A stretch of DNA of 20,738 nucleotides. Origin: Acidobacteriota bacterium (GTDB lineage: Bacteria > Acidobacteriota > Terriglobia > Versatilivoradales > Versatilivoraceae). A program made the translations under genes and the position numbers. The notes below the pieces were generated by a model. It was not told the DNA's origin. It saw only the letters and a list, made by a program, of their open reading frames with translations, and ran no database searches. Shown here in pieces: positions 14,327-20,190 of the stretch (positions are counted from its first letter, which is position 1; every line of letters begins with the position of its first letter). The stretch covers positions 1 to 20,738 of the forward strand of contig JAPOZE010000296.1 of assembly GCA_026706225.1 (NCBI GenBank), in the 5' to 3' direction.

Positions 14327-15333
14327 AACAAAATCCTACCAACAATCCCCAAGCACTTCAAACCATTTATCACGCAGGCGGTCACTTCGTCCTGTGCCTG
14401 GAGGACAAGCGCCCGGTCTGGCGGTCCTGGCAGAAGCTCCGGCCAGGCCTGGACGTGGTGCTGGCCCACGAGGGGCCTCTGGGCCTGAAGCCCTGGTCCG
14501 TCAGCACGTCCGCTCTGGACGTGGACACAAGCGACCCGGGCGAGTTGATGCAGGCCTGGCCGCCCATGGCCGTCCTCAGTTCCAGGCGAGTCGCCGGCAA
14601 GCATCTGTACTACTCAGACACGGAGGGCCGGGGCAACGGGCACTTCGAGGTTTACGGATGCGCCGGCGAGATCCGCAGCGCCAAGGGGTATCTGATCCTG
14701 TGGCACGACGGGGCGGGACGCCTGGCCGATGCGCTGCACGACCCGATGGCGAGGGCGCGGCGCTGGCCGCGTGACCTGTTCGAGCTGGCCGGCCTGCCGG
14801 CGGTGACCCTGCCGGGAGCCGTCAGGACACCCGTCTACAGCTACCAGCCGAGCGACCAGTCCAGGCAGACCTGGGCGGCGGCCGCGGCAGGGCTCGAGCT
14901 GGAGACCATCAAGCGGGGGTGGCGGAACGTCAAGCTGTTCGATGCGGTCCGGTTCTGGGCCTACTCGATCCCCAGGGGCCGGGACCTGGAGGCCTGGACG
15001 CGGCGGGTGCGGGTCCACGCCCTGGAGCAGAACCGGCGCTTTCCTGAGCCCCTGGATGAATCCGAGGTCAAGCAGACGGCCTACAGCATCAGCACCTGGT
15101 GCTGGTCCGGAGGCGGGGCCAAGTGGCACTTCGACCATTCGAGCGCCGCTCAGAGGCGTCGGGGAGTCAAGTCGGGCAAGGTGCGGCGGGCCAGGAACGC
15201 GAAGCGGGACAGGGCCATTGTGGAGGCTGTCCGGGCGGGCCAGAGCATGAGGGCGGTTGCCAGGGAGTGGGGGATTCGGTTGTATGCGGTTCAAACGATC
15301 ATGGCTAGGGTGACCAACGAACCTAATCAGTAG
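14323..15333 (+). CDS. rep: ColE2-type replication initiator (primase-replicase, PriCT domain)
   Basis: This 336-residue protein should act as the plasmid-specific primase that primes its own origin, as in ColE2 plasmids. The replicase/prim-pol domain (about residues 15-150) has the acidic pair in TSALDVDTSD and the motif GEIRSAKGYLILWH. The PriCT-type domain follows (about 205-265, LFDAVRFWAYSIPRGRDLEA, ESEVKQTAYSISTWCW). A basic helix-turn-helix tail ends it (RDRAIVEAVRAGQSMRAVAR). ATG 14323 has no Shine-Dalgarno sequence, which I recall is also true of ColE2 rep. A TAG ends the frame where a second, partial copy at 18481 has a Leu codon; 24 further codons stay open after it, and the first 17 remain similar to that copy. 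Confidence 0.85.
   Translation: MQQNPTNNPQALQTIYHAGGHFVLCLEDKRPVWRSWQKLRPGLDVVLAHEGPLGLKPWSVSTSALDVDTSDPGELMQAWPPMAVLSSRRVAGKHLYYSDTEGRGNGHFEVYGCAGEIRSAKGYLILWHDGAGRLADALHDPMARARRWPRDLFELAGLPAVTLPGAVRTPVYSYQPSDQSRQTWAAAAAGLELETIKRGWRNVKLFDAVRFWAYSIPRGRDLEAWTRRVRVHALEQNRRFPEPLDESEVKQTAYSISTWCWSGGGAKWHFDHSSAAQRRRGVKSGKVRRARNAKRDRAIVEAVRAGQSMRAVAREWGIRLYAVQTIMARVTNEPNQ
14333..14361 (-). promoter_or_regulatory. Antisense promoter inside the start of rep
   Basis: TTGAAG and TAGGAT (each 4 of 6 consensus bases) are separated by 17 bp on the minus strand, placed to read out through the rep leader. Confidence 0.45.
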
Positions 15334-15520
15334 GCGTTGGGGGGTAAGGGGGAGTTGGGGAAGCAGCAGGGACTTTTCGATACAGGAAGGCGAAGCCGCA
15401 ATCCCTGATAATGCCCGCTGGCAGTTGGGGGCGGATCCCGGTTTGGCAGGGCCTTTCTGACGGAGCGCAGGCCTTCCGGATTGGCAGGGCCTGTGGAAAA
15501 ATCGCGCGCGCCGGCGAGTG
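15334..15520. other. Candidate origin of replicon 2
   Basis: ColE2-type origins lie just behind rep, and this gap fits. The 12-mer TTGGCAGGGCCT is present at 15443-15454 and 15481-15492. TGTGGAAAA at 15492-15500 equals the DnaA-box-like site of origin 1. The first 55 bases are also kept after the rep fragment at 18600-18680, hinting that this DNA matters by itself. The exact origin is not resolved. Confidence 0.45.
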
Positions 15521-15639
15521 TCGATCGATGCCGTCCGCCAGGTCGATGCCTCCAGGCGCGAAATTCCCAGATGCTACGGATCGGCGCAGCCCCTGCTCAA
15601 AAATCTCTTGATCGAGATCATTTGCTGATATGCTTATCT

Positions 15640-15687
15640 ACGTAGTGCGGGAGATACGCACATAGGCAAATGGACATCTACGCATTT
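15640..15687 (+). promoter_or_regulatory. 8-bp phased boxes before parA (operator or centromere)
   Basis: ACGTAGTG, ACGCACAT and ACGCATTT begin at 15640, 15656 and 15680, all on one 8-bp register, with degenerate boxes between. The array runs into the parA coding start. Ribbon-helix-helix partition proteins of the ParG type bind such phased short boxes, so this is probably their operator or centromere. Confidence 0.5.
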
Positions 15688-16299
15688 GTTGCACAAAAGG
15701 GGGGTGTCGGGAAAACCACGCTGGCGGGCCATCTGGCTGTTGAGGCCAGCCAGGCCGGTCCGGTGGTCCTGGTAGACACAGACCCGCAAGGCAGCTTGGG
15801 ACACTGGTGGGAAGCGCGCGCAGAAGATCAGTTGCACTTCGCTGACGCACAGCCTCGGGAGCTGCCGACGCTGCTCAAGCAATGGCAAGACTCCGGAGTC
15901 ACGGCCGTATTTCTCGACACCCCGCCGGCAATCTCCGAAACAATCCGCTCGGTGGTGCAGCTGGCGGACCTGGTCGTGGTGCCCACGAAGCCCAGTCCTC
16001 ATGATCTGCGGGCAGTTGTGGGGACCATGGACCTGGTTGACGAGTACAACAAGCCGGTGGTCTTCGTGATTAATGCGGCCGTGGTAAGGGCACAGCTAAC
16101 CGGCCAGGTTGCTGGGGCGCTCAGCCAATACGGCACGGTCGCGCCCGTGACGGTGCATCACCGGGTTGCGTTCGCGGCCTCAATGATTGACGGCCGGGTA
16201 GCCCGTGAACTGAATGCCAAGTCTCGCAGCGCGGAAGAAATTACGTTGTTATGGAACTACGTAAATAGGCGAATACGCAAGGTGAAGAACAATGGCTAA
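15670..16299 (+). CDS. parA: ParA-family partition ATPase (module 1)
   Basis: This 209-residue cytoplasmic ATPase positions plasmid copies before division. The deviant Walker A, KGGVGKTT, is at residues 10-17, VLVDTDPQGS follows at about 33-42, and Walker B is in VFLDTPPA near residue 80. The short length and lack of an N-terminal DNA-binding domain fit the type Ib (ParF-like) group. AGG stands 5 bases before ATG 15670. It ends with an 8-base overlap into the ribbon-helix-helix gene. ACG triplets at 16243, 16259 and 16275, 16 bp apart, lie in its 3' end and may be further binding boxes. Confidence 0.9.
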   Translation: MDIYAFVAQKGGVGKTTLAGHLAVEASQAGPVVLVDTDPQGSLGHWWEARAEDQLHFADAQPRELPTLLKQWQDSGVTAVFLDTPPAISETIRSVVQLADLVVVPTKPSPHDLRAVVGTMDLVDEYNKPVVFVINAAVVRAQLTGQVAGALSQYGTVAPVTVHHRVAFAASMIDGRVARELNAKSRSAEEITLLWNYVNRRIRKVKNNG

Positions 16300-16519
16300 A
16301 GCCGCAGGCCTCGATACCGTCTTGCCTGGGATCAAGAAGAAAGGGGAGCCGGCTGCCCCTGCAATCAAACCCACCGCCAGCCGAACGGCAGGGACAACGA
16401 AAGCGCTCACAGTAAAAGTCCCGCCAGAGCTTTACCGGAGATTGCGACTCCATGCACTGGATAACGACATGTCCCATCAGAACATCCTCGTCGCGGCGCT
16501 GGAGCAGTATTTACGTTAA
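16292..16519 (+). CDS. ParG-like ribbon-helix-helix centromere-binding protein
   Basis: This 75-residue protein has a flexible basic N-terminus (to about residue 40) and a ribbon-helix-helix domain: the strand KALTVKVPPELYRRLRLHAL, then helix 2 in MSHQNILVAALEQYL. It should bind the phased boxes on both sides of the operon and stimulate the ATPase. The start overlaps the parA end (ATGGCTAA). The boxes at 16513-16540 follow immediately and overlap its stop. Confidence 0.8.
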   Translation: MAKAAGLDTVLPGIKKKGEPAAPAIKPTASRTAGTTKALTVKVPPELYRRLRLHALDNDMSHQNILVAALEQYLR

Positions 16520-16543
16520 TACGTAGTAACGCAGATGCGTACT
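16513..16543 (+). promoter_or_regulatory. 8-bp phased boxes behind the partition operon
   Basis: ACGTTAAT, ACGTAGTA and ACGCAGAT start at 16513, 16521 and 16529, followed by an inverted GCGTACTG at 16537. The exact 8-bp pitch and the shared ACG motif match the boxes before parA. This is probably part of the centromere. Confidence 0.6.
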
Positions 16544-16606
16544 GTGGGCTGCTGATGTTGCCACCAGCAAACAATGTCGCAACATAACGGGGAGAGAAGC
16601 CAGGCT

Positions 16607-16831
16607 TCACGCGGCGGGGTCTTTGCGGCTGAAGAGGGCCTGGTAGAGGGCGTCGATGCGGGAGTGCAAGGCGGCGATGTCGGTCCGCATTTCTTGGCGG
16701 AGGCCAGCGATGTCAGCGCGCACTTCCTGGCGAAGAGTGGTCACGTCCTGGCGGATGGTGGCGATTGCTCGCCAGAGGCCGAGGCCAACCCCCAGGATGG
16801 CAACGATGATGGCGATGGTGTCCGTGTTCAC
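16607..16831 (-). CDS. Small membrane protein with coiled coil
   Basis: This 74-residue protein has an N-terminal transmembrane helix (about residues 5-25, TIAIIVAILGVGLGLWRAIA) and then a heptad-like coil of RQEVRADIAGLRQEMRTDIA type (about 28-65). The start is GTG 16831 with a weak AGGT upstream. It belongs to the same structural class as the proteins at 9509, 19801 and 20191, but the helix is at the other end. It lies convergent to the partition operon. The function is unknown. Confidence 0.6.
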   Translation of the reverse strand: MNTDTIAIIVAILGVGLGLWRAIATIRQDVTTLRQEVRADIAGLRQEMRTDIAALHSRIDALYQALFSRKDPAA

Positions 16832-16958
16832 GGACCTATTCTATCACGTAGGGCCCCCTGCCTACAGGTGCTACAGGTCTTCGGACCCCGAGAAGATGCA
16901 GCAGAGCGAATCCTACGGCCTTGTTTTTCCGCCGATCGGTCCGAAAACCTCGGATTGC

Positions 16959-16998
16959 CCACAGGGGGGGAGCTGCGCCCTCTGAGAGCGGGAATTGC
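16959..16998 (+). repeat. Dispersed leader repeat L1, copy 2
   Basis: The segment ends in AGCTGCGCCCTCTGAGAG, matching the repeat at 5366, and the following GGG...GCCC...GGG pattern is also similar. It lies upstream of the gene at 17079. Confidence 0.5.
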
Positions 16999-17008
16999 CC
17001 CTGGGCGC

Positions 17009-17081
17009 GTTTTGGGGGTGCTGGAGCCGGGAAATCACATCCTACCCGGCAAAGCTCATGGATTTAGGGGGTATCACGATG
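17009..17081 (+). repeat. Leader repeat L2, copy 1
   Basis: This leader of the gene at 17079 aligns with 20436-20518 before the second sigma gene. Shared blocks are GTTTTGGGG, GAAATC, AGCTC and GGATTTAGGGGGT, separated by one indel of about 15 bases. The last block supplies the ribosome site in both copies. Confidence 0.6.
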
Positions 17082-17300
17082 GTGACTGAACGTTACGAAG
17101 AGGGTATGCGGATCATTTCGGTTGAGACAGAAGAGGAGTTCCTGGAGGCCATGGACCAGATGACCAACTACCGGGTTGCGATCGAGGCCCCGGAAGCAGT
17201 CGTGGAGGCCTTGGCGATCGATTCGGCAGAGGAGCTCGGCATCGCGCCCGACGACCTGGGGCTTCCCCCCGAGGCCTACGAGAGGGGCCGCTGGAACTAA
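17079..17300 (+). CDS. Small acidic hypothetical protein
   Basis: This 73-residue acidic cytoplasmic protein is rich in Glu and Ala and mainly helical (VETEEEFLEAMDQMTNYRVA). No known family is recognised. ATG 17079 follows TAGGGGGT at a good distance; ATG 17058 is an alternative. Its leader is a copy of the one before the second sigma gene, so the two may be regulated alike. A dif-like site starts at the base after its stop. Confidence 0.55.
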   Translation: MVTERYEEGMRIISVETEEEFLEAMDQMTNYRVAIEAPEAVVEALAIDSAEELGIAPDDLGLPPEAYERGRWN

Positions 17301-17328
17301 CTTCCGATAAAATCCTGTTATGTCAACT
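17301..17328 (+). other. dif-like site D
   Basis: Left arm CTTCCGATAAA, spacer ATCCTG, right arm TTATGTCAACT. It differs from site A at only two positions over 28 bp. It is in the same orientation as site E, 170 bp away. Confidence 0.6.
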
Positions 17329-17470
17329 ATTGCGCGCCGGTGACGCGGACGTGCAGGATCTGGACGCCCCGCCAAGGCCACGCCGCCCGAGCAGCTAACG
17401 GCCGGCCAGAAACTCTCGGCTGAGCTGCACCAAAGAATCGAGGCCTTGAAATCGAAGTATCCTGGCCGGA
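17320..17470 (+). pseudogene. Possible broken small gene between dif-like sites D and E
   Basis: From ATG 17320, inside site D, the frame reads MSTIARR and stops at TGA. The same frame then stays open and reads coding-like (PPEQLTAGQKLSAELHQRIE, EALKSKYPG) up to site E. No family is recognised. It could be a gene with an early stop, enclosed by two direct dif-like sites. Confidence 0.3.
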
Positions 17471-17498
17471 CTTCCGATAATATCGGGATATGTAAACG
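17471..17498 (+). other. dif-like site E
   Basis: Left arm CTTCCGATAAT, spacer ATCGGG, right arm ATATGTAAACG. The left arm is 10 of 11 identical to A and D. The right arm and spacer are more diverged. Confidence 0.5.
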
Positions 17499-17568
17499 TT
17501 CAGCTGAGGCCGGCAATGGAGCAACGCACGCCCTCAACAGAGGCGCCGGAATCCCCCCAGGCCCCTCC

Positions 17569-17784
17569 ATGGAAGGCATCCTGCGGGGCATTTTCCGGAT
17601 TATCGTGGCCGTGGCAATCGTCGGCATGATTGCCTCCGCCATCCTGGCCACCATCGCAGCACTTGCCGTCCCTCGACGGCCAGGGGGGCTCCTACAGCCT
17701 CAAACCATTCTGGACCGGAATGCATCGAGCTCCTGCCGGACCCTCCAGGACATTGAAGAAGCGAAAGCGCAAGTCCCTCCGTAA
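17569..17784 (+). CDS. Possible small membrane protein
   Basis: A 71-residue frame has a strong hydrophobic helix (about residues 6-31, IFRIIVAVAIVGMIASAILA) and a polar tail. No ribosome site is evident at ATG 17569. A different frame from ATG 17517, 19 bases behind dif-like site E, starts MEQRTPSTEAPESPQAPPWK and could join this one through a frameshift. The true start is therefore uncertain. Confidence 0.4.
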   Translation: MEGILRGIFRIIVAVAIVGMIASAILATIAALAVPRRPGGLLQPQTILDRNASSSCRTLQDIEEAKAQVPP

Positions 17785-17902
17785 AACGGACCGCGACTTC
17801 AGGGCGCGGGGCGCGCCCGTGGATTGGGAAGCGAACCACGCCCGGTCCCAGCGCCTGGAGAAGATTGTCGACAGCCGCCGCCGAGGGTGTATGGAAGAAT
17901 GA
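17720..17902 (+). CDS. Small basic hypothetical protein
   Basis: This 60-residue, very basic frame (TLKKRKRKSLRKTDRDFRAR, then DWEANHARSQRLEKIVDSRR) reads coding-like downstream of 17784 but overlaps the preceding frame by 65 bases. Only a weak GGA precedes ATG 17720. No family is recognised; nucleic-acid binding is possible from charge alone. Confidence 0.35.
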   Translation: MHRAPAGPSRTLKKRKRKSLRKTDRDFRARGAPVDWEANHARSQRLEKIVDSRRRGCMEE

Positions 17903-17967
17903 GCAGGTGCGGAAGGGCCGCAGCAAAAGCTGATGCGAAGCGAATTCGTAAGTTCATGGCATGGGTG

Positions 17968-18390
17968 CTATTGCATTGCCTCTGATGTGTTGTCCATCAG
18001 CGCGTCGGAGCTTTCTCTGAAGTCGAAGTCTGGCACGATAAGCTGTGGCTTGAACGTGATCCGGTAATGGTAGGCGCTCACGTCGCCCTGGCTGAGTTGC
18101 TCCGCGAAATAGGTCACGTTGTCCGACAGGCCCAGGAAGTGCTTGCGGTAGTCTCGTGGCCCGGTCTGGCAGGTAACCTCCAACTGAGTTTTCTGATCCT
18201 CGATGGCGCAGCGGCCCTCAATCGTTAGCATATAGCCGCCGGTGACGCCGTTGTAAAACACGATGCGCCGGTCGATCTCGAAGTTTTCGGCGGCCCTTGA
18301 AAGATTGCGCGATGCCACATCCGCATCGGTGCAGCCTGTCAGGGCAACGGCAGCGATCAGTGTGATCGTCAATATCGAGAGTGCTTTCAT
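17968..18390 (-). CDS. Phage-type beta-sandwich lipoprotein
   Basis: This 140-residue lipoprotein has a signal peptide and lipobox (MKALSILTITLIAAVALTGC; lipidated Cys at residue 20). The mature part matches a small lipoprotein I know from temperate phages and prophages: DADVASRNLSRAAENFEIDR, RRIVFYNGVTGGYMLTIEGR and KHFLGLSDNVTYFAEQ. ATG 18390 follows a purine-rich AGGAAAGGAAAGAG. It was probably acquired from a phage, since nothing around it is phage-like. In phages such genes are thought of as accessory or lysogenic conversion genes; the exact role is unknown to me. Confidence 0.75.
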   Translation of the reverse strand: MKALSILTITLIAAVALTGCTDADVASRNLSRAAENFEIDRRIVFYNGVTGGYMLTIEGRCAIEDQKTQLEVTCQTGPRDYRKHFLGLSDNVTYFAEQLSQGDVSAYHYRITFKPQLIVPDFDFRESSDALMDNTSEAMQ

Positions 18391-18480
18391 GTGTTTCTCT
18401 TTCCTTTCCTCGGAAACGTGTTCCGATACTTGACAGTTTTTGCGATGTCCCAGTGCGGCGCTTGATCTCGCTCTTTCGTA

Positions 18481-18727
18481 GCGGCGGGACAGGAACGCTG
18501 AGTGGGACAGGGCCATCGTGGCGGCTGACCTGGACAGCCGGAGTATGCGGGCAGTCGCCAGGGAGTACGGGATTGATGAGAAGATGGTTCGTCATGTTAT
18601 GACAAGGGTGACCGATGAGCCTAATCAGTTGGCGTTGGGGGTTAAGGGGGAGTTGGGTAAGCAACAAGGACTTTTCGATCGATGTCGGCGGGCAGGTCGA
18701 GGGAGTGTGGAAGCTCAAGCTGTCTGA
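18481..18727 (+). pseudogene. 3' fragment of a second ColE2-type rep gene
   Basis: Bases 18481-18680 closely match 15183-15380, the end of the intact rep. The frame reads RAIVAADLDSRSMRAVAREY and on to VTDEPNQLALGVKGELGKQQ. An in-frame TAG stands just before the homology (18478) and no start is available, so this is a remnant. Unlike the intact copy it reads through after EPNQ (TTG instead of TAG) and ends at TGA 18725-18727. It is evidence for a lost second ColE2-type replicon or for duplication and deletion. Confidence 0.75.
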
Positions 18728-18771
18728 AAATGGAGGTATGCCTTGTGTTAATAAGTTAAATTGTTAACATA

Positions 18772-19074
18772 CTAGCGTTTGTTGTAGCGCTTGAATAGCA
18801 GGTCTAGGGCTTCATCAATCAGTGTGGGACCATTCTTGCCAGACGTGTTCTTCTGTTCTGCCACTAGCGCATCAAAGGTGGCCGCGCGGTCGCGGGTTGG
18901 ACGCCATCCCCTTAACACCCGTTGCGGGCGGGGTGGTCTAGGCGTGGTTGCTTTCTTCTGTGGAGCCGCACCTTCATTCACTAGTTTTCCGGTGGCCGCT
19001 TGGCCTTCGGCTCTGGTTTCTTCCTCGCTCATCCACTCGGGCGGCAATTCGTCTCGGGGTTGGGTTTCAGCCAT
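18772..19074 (-). CDS. Putative centromere-binding partner of the module 2 ParA
   Basis: This 100-residue protein has an acidic, disordered N-terminus, a basic Pro/Arg-rich middle (about residues 38-58) and a C-terminal helical region (RAATFDALVAEQ, then GPTLIDEALDLLFKRY) that could form a ribbon-helix-helix-like domain. It overlaps the parA end by 8 bases (ATGGCTGA), exactly as in module 1. This operon layout supports the partition role more than the sequence does. A half-site like part of the 38-bp palindrome lies right behind its stop. Confidence 0.6.
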   Translation of the reverse strand: MAETQPRDELPPEWMSEEETRAEGQAATGKLVNEGAAPQKKATTPRPPRPQRVLRGWRPTRDRAATFDALVAEQKNTSGKNGPTLIDEALDLLFKRYNKR

Positions 19075-19687
19075 GCGTTGTTCTCCTTTCGTCGGCCGGT
19101 GGCGCGGCGGGTGATGCCAGAACCGCCGTTAGGATGGCGATCAATTCCTGCCGGCGCTCCCGCACGCCGTAGACCCGGTTTACAGCGGGGTCAAAGATGG
19201 TTCGGTATTGCTCGGCCGCGCGGGAGAACACGCCACTGGAGCGGATCTCAAAAGCGCCGGCCCTTCGCATGGCCAGAATCATTGCGTGTTCTCCCCGGCG
19301 CGCCAGGCTTCCATCGGTCACGACCTGGATGATGCGCTTGCCTGCCTTCTCAAGGTGGGTCAACGCATCGCGGAATGTGGCGTAGTCCGTGCGCACGGGT
19401 TTGGTTGGAATGATGACTGTCAGTGCTGGCGGGACTTCCCAATCGGACGCCACGTGATCGGCAATCACGAGATCATATCCGGTCGCTCCCTTAGGGTAGG
19501 ACGGTTTGACCTCGAACGGCAGATTGCCTTTCGCATGGGCAAGGATGGCCGTGCCTTGTGGATCACGGCAAAGAACCAGGGGCTTCAACTCCAGCTCGGA
19601 CACAGCCGCCGCCGCCAGGTTGAGAGCAATCAAGCTCTTTCCCTGCCCACCTTTCGGATTCCAGACGGATACGATCTTCATCGGCAT
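19067..19687 (-). CDS. parA: ParA-like ATPase (module 2)
   Basis: This 206-residue MinD/ParA-type ATPase has Walker A KGGQGKS at residues 12-18, CRDPQGTA at about 40-47 in place of the usual DxDPQ, and Walker B-like DLVIADHV in place of IDTPP. The family is clear but the later motifs diverge from module 1. It is preceded by a 38-bp perfect palindrome that ends two bases before the first ATG. No Shine-Dalgarno sequence is visible, so translation may be leaderless or start at the second Met (19681). It is a second partition system, coexisting with the one at 15670. Confidence 0.82.
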   Translation of the reverse strand: MPMKIVSVWNPKGGQGKSLIALNLAAAAVSELELKPLVLCRDPQGTAILAHAKGNLPFEVKPSYPKGATGYDLVIADHVASDWEVPPALTVIIPTKPVRTDYATFRDALTHLEKAGKRIIQVVTDGSLARRGEHAMILAMRRAGAFEIRSSGVFSRAAEQYRTIFDPAVNRVYGVRERRQELIAILTAVLASPAAPPADERRTTHG

Positions 19688-19689
19688 CG

Positions 19690-19727
19690 GTTAACCTGAT
19701 AACATGCTAGCATGTTATCAGGTTAAC
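19690..19727. promoter_or_regulatory. 38-bp perfect palindrome before parA (module 2)
   Basis: GTTAACCTGATAACATGCT is followed directly by its exact reverse complement, with no spacer. It is a strong candidate operator or centromere for the module 2 partition proteins. A partial match, TTAACATACTAGC, occurs behind the operon near 18759-18775, so binding sites may flank it as in module 1. Confidence 0.75.
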
Positions 19728-19740
19728 TCTCAATGCCGGC

Positions 19741-19770
19741 CCACAGGCGGCGAGGGGGGTTCTGAGAGAG
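19741..19770 (+). repeat. Dispersed leader repeat L1, copy 3
   Basis: CCACAGGCGGCGAGGGG, a shortened middle, then TCTGAGAGA. It matches the repeat at 5366 apart from the loss of the GCGCCC part. It lies 30 bp before the coiled-coil gene at 19801; a -10-like TAGACT follows at 19776-19781. Confidence 0.5.
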
Positions 19771-19800
19771 TGTGCTAGACTCTAGCCAACAGAAAAGACC

Positions 19801-20109
19801 ATGGCCACCTACACCATCGACACCCACGCCACCATCCGGGAGCTTGAAGACGCCGGCATGGATTCCCGCCAGGCCGAAGTCGTCGTTGCCGCCATTAGCC
19901 GTGCGGATGCCGAGCTGGCCACCAAATCCGACCTGAAGGCAGAGACCACCGCCGTCAGGTCTGCCATCGACAAGCTGGAGGCCTCCACCAAGGCCGAGAC
20001 CGCCGCCCTCAGGGCCGAGATCGCTGGTTTGAAAGCGGATCTGAAGATCATCAAGTACTTCTTCGGCCCGGCCATCATCATCCTGCTGCTCAAGATCGCG
20101 TTCTTCTGA
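19801..20109 (+). CDS. Coiled-coil membrane protein
   Basis: This 102-residue protein has an N-terminal helical motif (GMDSRQAEVVVAAISRADAE, about residues 19-38), a coiled coil (about 45-80, with repeats of the AETAALRAEIAGLKADL kind) and a C-terminal transmembrane helix (IKYFFGPAIIILLLKIAFF, about 84-102). The layout resembles the DUF1640/CCDC90-like family of bacterial coiled-coil membrane proteins. It should sit in the inner membrane with the coil in the cytoplasm and probably oligomerises. The next gene is a shortened paralog. The role is unknown. Confidence 0.7.
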   Translation: MATYTIDTHATIRELEDAGMDSRQAEVVVAAISRADAELATKSDLKAETTAVRSAIDKLEASTKAETAALRAEIAGLKADLKIIKYFFGPAIIILLLKIAFF

Positions 20110-20150
20110 TACTGGTCCCTGCAGATCGAGCCAAGCCTGTCCGGGCCTGG

Positions 20151-20180
20151 TTGACGTAGACCGACGCTGTAGCCTATACA
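20151..20180 (+). promoter_or_regulatory. Sigma-70-like promoter before the second coiled-coil gene
   Basis: TTGACG (20151-20156) and TATACA (20175-20180) are 18 bp apart. Transcription would start only a few bases before ATG 20191, so the mRNA may be nearly leaderless. Confidence 0.55.
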
Positions 20181-20190
20181 AATCCGTTAT

